Shown piece after piece: positions 1-8,582 of a stretch of DNA of 64,000 nucleotides. Within the stretch, counting starts at the first letter, position 1. The number at the start of each line of letters is the position of its first letter. The notes beneath the pieces were generated by a model that was not told the DNA's origin, searched no databases, and worked only from the letters and a program-made list of their open reading frames with translations. The stretch is from assembly GCA_000314955.1 (NCBI GenBank), contig BAEM01000008.1:1-64000 (forward strand), in the 5' to 3' direction. The DNA comes from Paraglaciecola chathamensis S18K6. Its GTDB lineage: Bacteria > Pseudomonadota > Gammaproteobacteria > Enterobacterales > Alteromonadaceae. The translations under genes and the position numbers were made by a program.

Positions 1-2
1 TT

Positions 3-92
3 GACTTGAGTAGAACACACCTACATCGCCGCCTAGCCAATAGCAAAAAAGCAAAATATGGAGCAGAAGCGCAATATCGTATGGGGTCATAA
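3..92 (+). CDS. C-terminal fragment of an unidentified gene cut by the window edge
   Basis: One plus-strand frame is open from base 3 to a TAA at 90-92, giving about 29 residues. The stretch SRTHLHRRL resembles the recognition helix of HTH regulators such as AraC-like or Fis-like proteins, so this may be the end of a transcription factor lying outside the window. The fragment is too short to be sure that it is coding. Confidence 0.25.
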   Translation, partial: DLSRTHLHRRLANSKKAKYGAEAQYRMGS

Positions 93-201
93 TTAGTCAC
101 TTAGTTATGAACGTCAGTATTGTTAGATATACCCCACGGCCGTTGATAAGCGCATGGCAATTATCAATTCTTGTTTAATTTGTTCTCTAAAAAATAGAAA
201 G

Positions 202-215
202 AGCGCTACAGCGCT
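202..215 (-). terminator. possible weak terminator hairpin of the 228-1271 gene
   Basis: The palindromic AGCGCTACAGCGCT sits just past the minus-strand stop codon. On the minus strand it is followed by CTTTCTATTTTTT, a U-rich tail. The stem is only five or six pairs, so this is a weak call. Confidence 0.35.
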
Positions 216-227
216 GAGCTGATAGTG

Positions 228-1271
228 TTAGGGAATAACTTCGTAGCTGTACATACGCGTATCGAGGAAGCGTTGACTGCTTGGGGCAACTTCGTTCAAT
301 GAAAAAAGCGCCGGTCCAGTGGGCTCCATCAATAAATATTCTTCGCCATTTATCAGCATGCTTGCTTCATCTTTTTGAGGGGACATGGCGATACCCAATA
401 AAGCATGGTTAGGTAAGTAGAGCATGACTAATTCGATGTCTGGGAACAGCGCACGAATAACACTGGCCATCAATACCGACTTGCTATCACAATCTCCTTG
501 GTTGTTACTGAGCAGGGTGAAAGGTGGAGAGAAACCTGCGCCGTTAGAGGATACTCGGCTTTCCAAATCGTCATAAGGAATACTCTGTAGCCAACCTAAC
601 AATAAGTTTAGAAAAGCGCGCATGTCTGGGCTCTCAGACGCTTCGGCATACATAGCTTCGGCGAAAGGTTTTAAAAGCGTTTGGTTTTCTTTTATGTAAC
701 GCAAATGGTCGGGTTTGATGCCTTCTTGGCCCAGATAATTACTGAATTGGGTATAGTAGTGATCCTCTAAATATTGCTCGAATGCATCATCTTTGGCTTG
801 CAGTAATTGTTTTTGGTATTTTTTTACCTGCTCTTCAGAACGACTTCGCACGCTCAGTTGCAGGCTTTCACCTATGCGCTTTATTTCGATACGCGCATCT
901 TTGGCGTCAATTTTGTTTCGTTCTTTGAGCATGGCGATTTGCTGATAGCGGGTCACTTGTTCAGGCACAAAGCGTTTATGATGACGGTTTTTGACCTGCT
1001 CCAAAGGCAAGGTGAATGAAAACTGATGCTTTTCATTCGCATGGTCACGCCACTTGTAGCTTAATTGAACATCGTTTTCGAGAGGCGTTTTATTAAAGCT
1101 GATTTGCTCACTGTGAGCAAAGTGGATAGGGGTCATAACCACGATGATTAGCGGGAATAAAACGCTGACAACACTTTTTATATAGCGAGCTAAATAGCGG
1201 CCTGTAAGACCGCCATTGTGTTTGCCCGGACGGGCATTTTTAGCTAAGTAGTTTTTTATGCAAGAAACCAT
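228..1271 (-). CDS. Transglutaminase-like periplasmic protein
   Basis: The 347-residue protein has a signal/anchor segment near residues 30-52 (SVLFPLIIVVM, then a likely cleavage after HAHS). The C-terminal half carries a papain/transglutaminase-type arrangement: GDCDSKSVL with the candidate catalytic Cys at about residue 259, a His in PNHALLGI at about 286, and a downstream acidic LLMEPTG. The middle is rich in charged helices. It probably acts in the periplasm as a cysteine-protease or transglutaminase-fold protein, but no substrate can be read from the sequence. The start at 1271 overlaps the upstream gene (stop at 1240) by 32 bp, so a later start is possible. It is the last gene of a three-gene minus-strand cluster behind a CPXCG protein. 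Confidence 0.6.
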   Translation of the reverse strand: MVSCIKNYLAKNARPGKHNGGLTGRYLARYIKSVVSVLFPLIIVVMTPIHFAHSEQISFNKTPLENDVQLSYKWRDHANEKHQFSFTLPLEQVKNRHHKRFVPEQVTRYQQIAMLKERNKIDAKDARIEIKRIGESLQLSVRSRSEEQVKKYQKQLLQAKDDAFEQYLEDHYYTQFSNYLGQEGIKPDHLRYIKENQTLLKPFAEAMYAEASESPDMRAFLNLLLGWLQSIPYDDLESRVSSNGAGFSPPFTLLSNNQGDCDSKSVLMASVIRALFPDIELVMLYLPNHALLGIAMSPQKDEASMLINGEEYLLMEPTGPALFSLNEVAPSSQRFLDTRMYSYEVIP

Positions 1272-1596
1272 TGCGCTCTACTGCGTCAACTAACGGGATA
1301 AAACCAGCCGGCGTCGACAGGTTAATATAGCCAGTTTGACGCTCAAGTAAGATGTCATTGAATTCAGTGGGGCGATTCACCGCTGGGGTACATGCAATAT
1401 TGGCAGCATCACCATTGGCGAAATGGCTGGGCCCACCAGAAGCGGCAAACGCAATATCTAATTCACTATGCTCAACGCGAGTAGCGAAACGATACTGACT
1501 TAGGTTTTTCATCACGAGCTGCATCAAGTCGCGCTCGTTGTCTATGGTGTGCAATTTACGTCGTAAAGAGTCTGACGCATGGAAAATATCAATCAA
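1240..1596 (-). CDS. Hypothetical protein, 118 aa
   Basis: The protein is not recognised. It is 118 residues, has no signal peptide or membrane segment, and has a charged N-terminal helix (SLRRKLHTIDNERDLMQLV) followed by a mixed C-terminal half. It starts with ATG 24 bp after the CPXCG gene and overlaps the following transglutaminase-like gene by about 32 bp. The three are therefore probably co-transcribed and may be translationally coupled. Its conserved position between two recognisable genes argues that it is real. No function can be given. Confidence 0.55.
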   Translation of the reverse strand: MIDIFHASDSLRRKLHTIDNERDLMQLVMKNLSQYRFATRVEHSELDIAFAASGGPSHFANGDAANIACTPAVNRPTEFNDILLERQTGYINLSTPAGFIPLVDAVERNGFLHKKLLS

Positions 1597-1620
1597 AGTA
1601 GAACTCCGTATAAAAACAGG

Positions 1621-1815
1621 CTATTCGCTGTCGGTTCGAGCGTGAATAATGAAGTCGTTATCACTGTCTTGGGTAATGAGGATTTCTATAGGGCTGCAAC
1701 AAACCTGACAATCTACAATTTGCTGCTGATTGACATCGTTGTCTTGATCAATTTCTATATCATTGATTTCCATGCAGTATGGGCAACTGAACTCAGCGTT
1801 TGATGTAAGGCTCAT
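1621..1815 (-). CDS. CPXCG-motif cysteine-rich zinc-binding-like protein
   Basis: The protein is 64 residues with two cysteine pairs: CPYC at about residues 11-14 and CQVCC at about residues 36-40. This is the pattern of the small Cys_rich_CPXG family, in which the four cysteines most likely bind a metal. In this copy the first motif reads CPYCME rather than CPYCGE, and the second is DCQVCCSPI, typical of the family. The rest is strongly acidic (EIDQDNDVNQQQ). It is a cytoplasmic protein of unknown role, common in gammaproteobacteria, and is first in a likely operon with the 118-aa and transglutaminase-like genes. Confidence 0.8.
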   Translation of the reverse strand: MSLTSNAEFSCPYCMEINDIEIDQDNDVNQQQIVDCQVCCSPIEILITQDSDNDFIIHARTDSE

Positions 1816-1884
1816 TTTGGTACTCCTATATGAGCCTTATATGGTAAAGGAAGATTGGGTAATCTTCCTACCGTTTATCGTGCT

Positions 1885-2547
1885 TTATTTTTGAAAACTT
1901 GTTACATACTCCACAAAGGCTTTATTAGCGGCCTTGCGATCGGCAGCGATTTTTTGTACTTCAGGTAATTCGTTTAATTTTGCCATCAGGTTTTTAGCCC
2001 CAGTGGAGCCATCTAGTAAATCAACCTCATACAGCTTATGTGCAACACCAGCGGCTAAATCAACGCTGTATAAAAACATAATATCTGCCGCACTAAATGC
2101 GTCACCTGCCACATAAGGTGAGAAAGAAGCCAGTCTATTAAGCCCCGTCATGCCTCTAAATAGCGCACGTTTTACTTCTTTACGTGTTTCATCACTGACT
2201 TTTGAGCCGAAGAAAGCTTCGGGGTGGCAGCGCCGTGCTGGTAGTTCTAAATACAGTTCCATGAATTTGACCAATTCTTTGACTCTGGCTTGGGCGAACG
2301 GGTCAGCAGGGTAGAGTGGTTTATCTGGATACTTAGCGTCGAGATATTCCATGATGATATTCGTTTCAACAATGATCCCGTCTTCTGTTTCAAGGGCAGG
2401 GACTTTGCCCATCGGGCTTTTAGCTAGAAATTCAGGTTCTTGATTGGGGTAAACATTAACTACTTCGTAGTCTAGGCCTTTGTGGGCTAAGGCTAATTTG
2501 ATCATGTTGAAGTAATTACTGACATCGAATCCATATAATTTAAGCAT
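1885..2547 (-). CDS. Glutathione S-transferase family protein
   Basis: The N-terminal thioredoxin-like domain (about residues 1-80) shows MLKLYGF, the KVPAL cis-proline loop and the ETNIIMEYLD glutathione-binding segment. The C-terminal half is the all-helical GST domain with YVAGDAFSAADIM, the usual N-capping box. Family members conjugate or reduce substrates with glutathione in the cytoplasm, but substrate cannot be predicted. I prefer the ATG at 2547 over the GTG at 2559, because GAG-rich sequence lies at suitable spacing upstream of the ATG. A perfect 20-bp palindrome at 2616-2635 sits in the promoter region and is a likely operator. Confidence 0.88.
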   Translation of the reverse strand: MLKLYGFDVSNYFNMIKLALAHKGLDYEVVNVYPNQEPEFLAKSPMGKVPALETEDGIIVETNIIMEYLDAKYPDKPLYPADPFAQARVKELVKFMELYLELPARRCHPEAFFGSKVSDETRKEVKRALFRGMTGLNRLASFSPYVAGDAFSAADIMFLYSVDLAAGVAHKLYEVDLLDGSTGAKNLMAKLNELPEVQKIAADRKAANKAFVEYVTSFQK

Positions 2548-2615
2548 CTTGGTTCTCACTGTGGTGGTTTACCCTTCATCATCAGATAACCCGAGACGCT
2601 TCTCAACATGCAAGT

Positions 2616-2635
2616 AGTGATAGTTAACTATCACT
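2616..2635. promoter_or_regulatory. Perfect palindromic operator candidate upstream of the GST gene
   Basis: AGTGATAGTTAACTATCACT is a perfect 20-bp palindrome, about 70 bp upstream of the GST start and about 95 bp before the divergent LacI gene. Palindromes with a TAGTTAACTA core are typical binding sites of small dimeric regulators (MarR, HxlR or TetR types). Which regulator binds is unknown, and none of those families is encoded beside it. Confidence 0.55.
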
Positions 2636-2731
2636 GGCGTTTACCTTGGTTGTGCACGGGTTTGCGCTAGCGACTTCATTACCACTTGTGCTAACTTATG
2701 GCGCAATTAAGGTTCATCGAAAGTCACAGTT

Positions 2732-3766
2732 ATCAATAAAAAACTCAATTTAAAACAAGTATCTCAACAGCTCGGAGTGTCTACGGCGACGGTTTCTAAT
2801 GCGTTTAATCGCCCGGATCAATTGTCAGCCAAGTTACGTGAGCGGATCTTAAGGGAATCAGCTGAGCTGGGTTATCACGGGCCGAATTTTGCCGCCCGCT
2901 CATTACGAAAAGGGGCATCAGATGTAGTAGCCGTGGTCCTCGCGGATTCCATTAGCTACAGCCTTTCGGATCCTGTTGCCAGTCAATTTCTGCAAGGCGT
3001 GGCTGAGGTATTGGGTGAAAATAAGAAACAACTGTTATTGCTTTCAAGTGAATCAGACGAGCTAGAGCAAAGCAGTGCTGAGTCACTGCCTGATGGTTTT
3101 ATTTTCTACGGTGCCCCTAGCGGCGATATTTTTGAGCGAGTCAGTCGCTCAGGTAAGCCAATTATTGCCGTGGACTTTGAAACTCACGATAGCGAATCTG
3201 TTAATATTAACAATGAAGAGGGGGCTTTTAGCGTTGCGAGTCACGCACTAGCTAATAAGCCGAAGCATGCTGCCGTGCTAGGCTTGCGCTTGGTCGACTC
3301 GCAACGTATCTGCCGTCTCACAGCACAAGATATGAGTGTTGAGTCAAAAGAAATATCTCGTAGTCGATTAAAAGGATATTTGCGTGCGTTTGAAGGGCAG
3401 CAATTAGCAATCTCACCTAGTCACGTTTGGCATATACCGCTTAATACCCCAGAAATGGCAGAAATAGCCGCCAAAGAGGCTTTGACCCTCAACCCTTTGC
3501 CTGAAGTGATTTTATGCATGAGTGATGTGATTGCGCTCAGTGTACTGAGAGTGGCGAACGAGCTGAATATTGCTATTCCACAGCAGGTAAAAGTGACAGG
3601 GTTTGACGATATCCCAGAGGCGCAGCGCAGCTCACCAGGGTTAACGACTGTGTGTCAGCAAAGCTCAGAGAAAGGCCGAGTGGCAACCCGGCTTTTGCTG
3701 AATAATGAGTCTAAAGACAGTGTGATACTCGATACTCGACTGGTGATTAGAGCCAGTTGTGGCTAG
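2732..3766 (+). CDS. LacI/GalR-family transcriptional regulator (sugar operon)
   Basis: This is a LacI-type repressor: an N-terminal HTH (LKQVSQQLGVSTATVSNAFN), hinge, then a periplasmic-binding-protein-like effector domain ending in VKVTGFDDIPEAQRSSPGLTTV. The HTH begins upstream of the first GTG at 2777, which lies inside the DNA-binding helix. The frame is open back to a TAA at 2708 but contains no ATG, GTG or TTG before 2777. By family length the start should be near 2729-2732, where the codons are GTT and ATC, so either a rare ATC start or a mutated start is implied. The gene converges on the amylosucrase gene. The paired operators at 5848-5861 and 5968-5981 suggest that it represses amylosucrase and the receptor until sugar arrives. 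Confidence 0.82.
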   Translation: MNKKLNLKQVSQQLGVSTATVSNAFNRPDQLSAKLRERILRESAELGYHGPNFAARSLRKGASDVVAVVLADSISYSLSDPVASQFLQGVAEVLGENKKQLLLLSSESDELEQSSAESLPDGFIFYGAPSGDIFERVSRSGKPIIAVDFETHDSESVNINNEEGAFSVASHALANKPKHAAVLGLRLVDSQRICRLTAQDMSVESKEISRSRLKGYLRAFEGQQLAISPSHVWHIPLNTPEMAEIAAKEALTLNPLPEVILCMSDVIALSVLRVANELNIAIPQQVKVTGFDDIPEAQRSSPGLTTVCQQSSEKGRVATRLLLNNESKDSVILDTRLVIRASCG

Positions 3767-3791
3767 TTGGCTAGAATGTGTCTCAACACTT

Positions 3792-3840
3792 ACAGCTCTT
3801 AGCTTACAACTCACAACTCACAACTCACAACTTACAGCTC
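3792..3840. repeat. 7-bp tandem repeat, about 7 units
   Basis: Units read ACAGCTC, TTAGCTT, ACAACTC (three times), ACAACTT and ACAGCTC back to back, in the convergent gap between the LacI and amylosucrase genes. It is a simple-sequence array with no coding sense. Confidence 0.8.
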
Positions 3841-3882
3841 AACCGGCAGCCTTAAATCCGCAAACCTAAATTCGCTGCCCTT

Positions 3883-3913
3883 AATTCGCAACCCACTACA
3901 CGGGTTGCGAATT
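3883..3913. terminator. 12-bp hairpin across the amylosucrase stop codon
   Basis: AATTCGCAACCC and GGGTTGCGAATT form a perfect 12-bp stem with a 7-nt loop that contains the amylosucrase TAG (3896-3898). It lies at the convergent end of two genes, but neither strand has a clear T run after it. It may be a processing or stability hairpin rather than an intrinsic terminator. Confidence 0.45.
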
Positions 3914-5833
3914 GAGTAACCACATCACCTGATAGGGTGCGAGGTCAAGTTCTTGAGGAGCGGGAGAAACCCGCACAGAGGACAGCAAATCTTGCCATAC
4001 ATCGCCATTACCCAAACCTAGTGTAATACTTGATACCCTTTGTTTATGTTCACTAAAATTACAAATGGCCAGCAAAGACGTGCCATCTTTTGCCGTGCGC
4101 TGATAAGCAAATACTGCGTTCTGGTGAGGGGTGATAATCCGAGTGCTTGCTTGACCAAAAACGCTGTATTGCTTGCGCAGACCGATAAGCGTTTTTAAGC
4201 CAGTTGCCACACAATTTTGTGGTGTATCTTTTTTCTTACTGGCTTGTATGTCGGCATCTGTTACTGGGATCCTTTGCACCCAACGTTCATCGTGTTTTTT
4301 ACTGTCGTCTTGTTCGTAGCTATAATCATTAAGCAGGGCCAATTCATCACCAGAATAAATCAACGGAATACCACCGATACTTAAAATGATGCTGTGAACC
4401 ATTAAAATTCGCGCCACGGCATGCTCGATCAATGTTGCATTATTTTGCTCAATACCTTGTTCTAAGCCCGCTAACGAAGCCAAAGAGCCACAGACACGGC
4501 AATCTCCGTTACTTGGGTTTTCACCGAATGCAACGCCAGTGGCAAACGAGCCCTCGAAGCGACCTGTATAGAATTGGTTAAGAAAACGACGATGATCATA
4601 ACCATTCACCCCTTGTTGTCCTGCTACTGCATCATCGAAGGTCCAACCGATATCATCGTGGCAGCGTACATAATTTACCCAAGCGCAATCAGGCGATATC
4701 TCAAAGCTTTTCTGCATGGACTCAGTCAATAAATGAGTATCTCTGGTGGCTAGAGTATTCCAAATTAGTGCCATCAACAGGGGATTGTAAGACAGTTGAC
4801 ACTCTTGTTTGTCAATGTATTTCAGCACTTCATCAGGGTGCACAATGGCTTCAGATTTAAACACCACAGCAGGCGCAGCAATCTGCAAGCAACTGTTAAA
4901 TGCTTGAATCAAACTGTGAGCTTTAGCTTGGTTTTCGCAATTTGTGCCCATTTCTTTCCAGATAAATGCCAGAGCGTCTAAGCGCAGCGCTTCGCATCCC
5001 AGATTCGCTAAATAGAGCATCTCATCTGTGATGGCATTGAACACAGCTGGATTGGTGTAATTTAGATCCCACTGGAAATTATTAAAGGTGGTCCAAACCC
5101 ATTTATTGCTATCGCTATCCCAGCTGAAGTTACCACGACGCACTTGAGGAAATATTTCTCTGAGATGCTTTTCGTATTCGTCAGGCACGTGTTTGTCATC
5201 AAACATGTAGTAAAACTCTTGATATTTTTGATCACCGGCTTTGGCAGCCAGCGCCCAAGGGTGTTCATCTGATGTATGGTTAAACACAAAATCAAGTACC
5301 AGGCTAATGCCTGCTTCAGCGAGTGCTTTTGATAATTCTTCCAGATCTTTATTGGTACCGAGCGTGTCATTTACTTTGCGATAATCAGAGACCGCATAGC
5401 CACCGTCACTGTCTCCTTTAGGCGAATCATAAAGCGGCATCAGGTGTAAATAGGTTATGCCGGTTTCGACTAAGTAAGGAATGCGCTGCTGTAAGCCCTT
5501 TAAATCACCGGCGAATAAATCCACGTAGCACGCCATGCCCAACATGTTTTCACCTTGATACCAATGAGGGGCAGCCAACCTAGCATTGTCTTTTTGCTTA
5601 AGAACGTTTGAGCGTTTAGCGAATCCGTTTGCCAATGTTTGAACCAGCTGTTGTAGATAGTAAAAAAAATCATACCGCTGACCATAGATCTCTACCAATA
5701 AAGCGAAAAGCCGAGGAAATTGTTCATTTAAACGGTCAATGAACACTGCCTGCTCACGTTTGGACATTCCGCTTAAATCTAAGCCAGTTAAAATGCGCTC
5801 TAATGAGCGCTTGTATTCACGTTCTATATCCAT
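3896..5833 (-). CDS. Amylosucrase-type GH13 enzyme (sucrose glucosyltransferase)
   Basis: The 645 residues match the length of amylosucrases (GH13 subfamily 4), which transfer glucose from sucrose to an alpha-1,4-glucan and release fructose. The helical N-terminal domain (about 1-90) is followed by the TIM barrel. Region I is DFVFNHTSDEHPW at about 181. The nucleophile Asp is in LRLDALAFIWKEMG (about residue 286), the acid/base Glu in FKSEAIVHPDEV (about 328), and the stabilising Asp in RCHDDIGWTF (about 393). The stretch around the acid/base and the following YNPLLMALIWNTLATR segment are characteristic of amylosucrases rather than sucrose phosphorylases. There is no signal peptide, so it is cytoplasmic. 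A LacI-type operator lies 15-28 bp upstream of its ATG. Sucrose would enter through the neighbouring receptor and permease. Confidence 0.88.
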   Translation of the reverse strand: MDIEREYKRSLERILTGLDLSGMSKREQAVFIDRLNEQFPRLFALLVEIYGQRYDFFYYLQQLVQTLANGFAKRSNVLKQKDNARLAAPHWYQGENMLGMACYVDLFAGDLKGLQQRIPYLVETGITYLHLMPLYDSPKGDSDGGYAVSDYRKVNDTLGTNKDLEELSKALAEAGISLVLDFVFNHTSDEHPWALAAKAGDQKYQEFYYMFDDKHVPDEYEKHLREIFPQVRRGNFSWDSDSNKWVWTTFNNFQWDLNYTNPAVFNAITDEMLYLANLGCEALRLDALAFIWKEMGTNCENQAKAHSLIQAFNSCLQIAAPAVVFKSEAIVHPDEVLKYIDKQECQLSYNPLLMALIWNTLATRDTHLLTESMQKSFEISPDCAWVNYVRCHDDIGWTFDDAVAGQQGVNGYDHRRFLNQFYTGRFEGSFATGVAFGENPSNGDCRVCGSLASLAGLEQGIEQNNATLIEHAVARILMVHSIILSIGGIPLIYSGDELALLNDYSYEQDDSKKHDERWVQRIPVTDADIQASKKKDTPQNCVATGLKTLIGLRKQYSVFGQASTRIITPHQNAVFAYQRTAKDGTSLLAICNFSEHKQRVSSITLGLGNGDVWQDLLSSVRVSPAPQELDLAPYQVMWLLNSQPV

Positions 5834-5847
5834 TTCTCACCTATAAA

Positions 5848-5861
5848 CTTATACGTTTAAG
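5848..5861. promoter_or_regulatory. LacI-type operator candidate 1
   Basis: CTTATACGTTTAAG is a near-palindrome (6 of 7 pairs) around a central CG, the hallmark of LacI/GalR operators. It is 15 bp upstream of the amylosucrase ATG, where a bound repressor would block initiation. Confidence 0.65.
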
Positions 5862-5967
5862 ATTTAATGTTAAACTCAATTAATGATCATATTAGCCCAT
5901 TAATTTGATAAATAATCAACAAATGTTTTACAAATGTTAATTTCTTTGTTAGCTTTATTACAGTTAT

Positions 5968-5981
5968 CTTAAACGATTAAG
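5968..5981. promoter_or_regulatory. LacI-type operator candidate 2
   Basis: CTTAAACGATTAAG is a near-palindrome (6 of 7 pairs) with a central CG and nearly the same sequence as the site at 5848-5861. It lies 166 bp before the TonB receptor start in the shared divergent control region (5834-6146), which otherwise is AT-rich and holds no gene. Confidence 0.62.
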
Positions 5982-6146
5982 TTAATTTTTTAAATGCTTC
6001 TACAAATCGTTTTTGACGTTACACATTATTTTATTAAACTCATGTTCAGTGCTCGGCCTTGCCCTACACTGAACATGGGGGACACTAGCCAACCCTAGGT
6101 TGACGCTAAACAGGTACTTAAGCAGGTATTAAACGGAGAAACACAC

Positions 6147-8573
6147 ATGAGCACACCCTTTAACCGTAGCGCCATATCTATGGCAATCGCTTTAACATTT
6201 AGTGCGCCCCTTATTGCACAACAAGAACAGGGTGAAAGCCCGCAAGCCGCGAATGATGCACAAGATGCCCTAGGATTTGAACAAATTGTTGTTACCGGCT
6301 CTGTGCGCGGTGGCACCAAAATGGATTCAAGTGTCTCGGTTAGTTCTATAAGCCCAGAGGATTTCGCCGTTGCTGCGCCTCGCGCAACAGCGGAAGTGTT
6401 TCGCTCAATACCGGGTATCCGTTCTGAGTCTACCGGCGGTGAAGGTAACGCAAACATTGCGGTTCGTGGCTTACCCGTAGCATCTGGTGGCGCTAAGTTT
6501 TTAGTATTACAAGAAGATGGTTTACCGGTTATGCAGTTTGGTGATGTTGCCTTTGGTAATGCAGATATTTTCTTGCGTGCTGATTCAACTATTGCCACGA
6601 TTGATGCTATTCGTGGTGGTTCATCTTCAACCTTGGCGAGTAATTCGCCCGGCGGCATTATCAACTTTATAAGTAAAACAGGTGATAGTGAAGGTGGCAG
6701 CATCTCAACCACTATCGGTTTGGATTACGACACGACTCGTACTGATTTTGAATACGGTGGTGATATCAGTGACACCATGCGTTTCCACATTGGGGGCTTT
6801 TTCCGGGAAGGTGAGGGACCAAGAGAGGCGGGCTATAACGCCAATTCAGGTGGTCAAATCAAGGCAAACCTCACCAAAGAATTCGATACTGGGTTTATCC
6901 GAGTTTACTTTAAGCACCTAGATGACAAGAGTATCGGTTATTTACCTATGCCTATGTACGCCAATGGTGACTCAATTCCAGGTTTTGACGCCCAAAGTGA
7001 CACGCCACACAGTGTTTACTTGCAAGATACCGTGCGTTTGAACGGTGACAATCAGATCACCCGAGGCAGTATTGCAAATGGTATGAATCCGTCGGTAACC
7101 AGTATTGGTTTTGAGGCGAATTTTGATGTCAGCGAAGATTGGACCTTAGTCAACAAATTCCGTTTTTCTGATGTTTCCGGCAGTTTTAATAGCCCGTTTC
7201 CAGCTGAAGTGGCAGACCCTACCTCTATTGCTCAGAGCATTGGTGGTGCGGGTGCATCACTTGAGTATGCAAATGGTCCAAGTGCTGGGCAAGCATTTAC
7301 TGACGCGACCGGCAACGGTCTAGTTATGCGCACGCACACTTTCGATGTAGAAATGAACGACTTTGGTTCTTACGTGAATGACCTGCAATTATCGCGTAGC
7401 TTCGGCGATATCTCTGTTACTGCTGGGTATTATAAGTCTCGCCAAAACATCGATATGAGCTGGTTGTGGAACTCGTACTTGATGGAAGTAAAAGGGGATA
7501 ATGCGGCGCTGCTAAACGTGGTTGGTGCAGATGGAACCCAATACTCTGAGAACGGCTTGTACGCGTACGGCACTCCTTTTTGGGGAAATTGCTGCCAACG
7601 TAATTATGACATTCAATACGATATCAGTGCTCCTTATTTAGCGCTAGCGGGTGAATATGGTGATTTTACATGGGAAGCCAGTGTACGTAGAGACAGTGGA
7701 GACGCCTTTGGCTCATACGCAGGCGCAGTCACCAGTACACTTGATGTCAACCGTGACGGGCAAATCTCTCAGCCTGAAATGAATGTAGTAGGGATTGATT
7801 TAGCTAACGCCAGTGTGGTGGATTACGACTGGGATTACACCTCATACTCTATTGGTGGTAACTATCGAGTTAACGATGATTTAGCAACGTTTGCCCGAAT
7901 CAGTCGTGGCGGTCGAGCGAATGCCGATCGTTTGGCTTTCGGTAAAATTAATCAAGATGGCAGTGTGGCTACCGCTGACGCCGTGGACATGGTAAATCAA
8001 GTAGAAGCCGGGGTTAAATATCGTCAATCAGGTTTAGGTGTATTTGTGACAGGTTTCTACGCCGAAACAGAAGAGCAAAACTTTGAAGCGACCAGCCAAA
8101 AATTCTTCGATAGAGTATACGAGGCATATGGTATTGAAACGGAAGTTGCCTACACGCGTGATAACTTAACGATAAAAGGTGGCTTCACCTGGACGGACGC
8201 TGAAATTGTTGAAGACAATGTCACTCCAGATGTGGTTGGCAATACGCCTCGTCGCCAAGCTGATTTTATCTATCAGTTAACGGCGCAATACCAAATGGAC
8301 ATGGCCGCCGTGGGTGTGAACTTTATTGGTACCACAGATGCTTACGCACAAGATAGCAATGAGTTGAAGTTTGACGGTTATACCCAAGTCAATGCATTTG
8401 CTGATTACTACATCACTGACGCCTTAAGTGTGGCAATAAACGTTAATAACCTGTTTGATACTGTGGGTATTACCGAGGCTGAGGAAGGCGCTGTGGCTAG
8501 TGATCAAAGCATCATTCGCGCACGTTCAATTAACGGCAGAACGACGTCTATGACGTTGAAATATCAGTTCTAA
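6147..8573 (+). CDS. TonB-dependent outer-membrane receptor of the sucrose-type locus
   Basis: The 808-residue receptor has a signal peptide (ALTFSAPLIAQ) and a TonB-box-like FEQIVVTGS at about residues 44-52. The plug domain includes TAEVFRSIPGIRSES and NIAVRGLPV, followed by a long beta barrel ending in the outer-membrane signature TSMTLKYQF with a terminal Phe. Such receptors import large or scarce ligands through the outer membrane using TonB energy. Its place between amylosucrase and a sugar-type MFS permease, and the shared LacI-like operators, argue that the ligand is sucrose or a related saccharide rather than a siderophore. A GGAGAA ribosome site precedes the ATG at 6147. Confidence 0.85.
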   Translation: MSTPFNRSAISMAIALTFSAPLIAQQEQGESPQAANDAQDALGFEQIVVTGSVRGGTKMDSSVSVSSISPEDFAVAAPRATAEVFRSIPGIRSESTGGEGNANIAVRGLPVASGGAKFLVLQEDGLPVMQFGDVAFGNADIFLRADSTIATIDAIRGGSSSTLASNSPGGIINFISKTGDSEGGSISTTIGLDYDTTRTDFEYGGDISDTMRFHIGGFFREGEGPREAGYNANSGGQIKANLTKEFDTGFIRVYFKHLDDKSIGYLPMPMYANGDSIPGFDAQSDTPHSVYLQDTVRLNGDNQITRGSIANGMNPSVTSIGFEANFDVSEDWTLVNKFRFSDVSGSFNSPFPAEVADPTSIAQSIGGAGASLEYANGPSAGQAFTDATGNGLVMRTHTFDVEMNDFGSYVNDLQLSRSFGDISVTAGYYKSRQNIDMSWLWNSYLMEVKGDNAALLNVVGADGTQYSENGLYAYGTPFWGNCCQRNYDIQYDISAPYLALAGEYGDFTWEASVRRDSGDAFGSYAGAVTSTLDVNRDGQISQPEMNVVGIDLANASVVDYDWDYTSYSIGGNYRVNDDLATFARISRGGRANADRLAFGKINQDGSVATADAVDMVNQVEAGVKYRQSGLGVFVTGFYAETEEQNFEATSQKFFDRVYEAYGIETEVAYTRDNLTIKGGFTWTDAEIVEDNVTPDVVGNTPRRQADFIYQLTAQYQMDMAAVGVNFIGTTDAYAQDSNELKFDGYTQVNAFADYYITDALSVAINVNNLFDTVGITEAEEGAVASDQSIIRARSINGRTTSMTLKYQF

Positions 8574-8582
8574 TCCCGAGGC

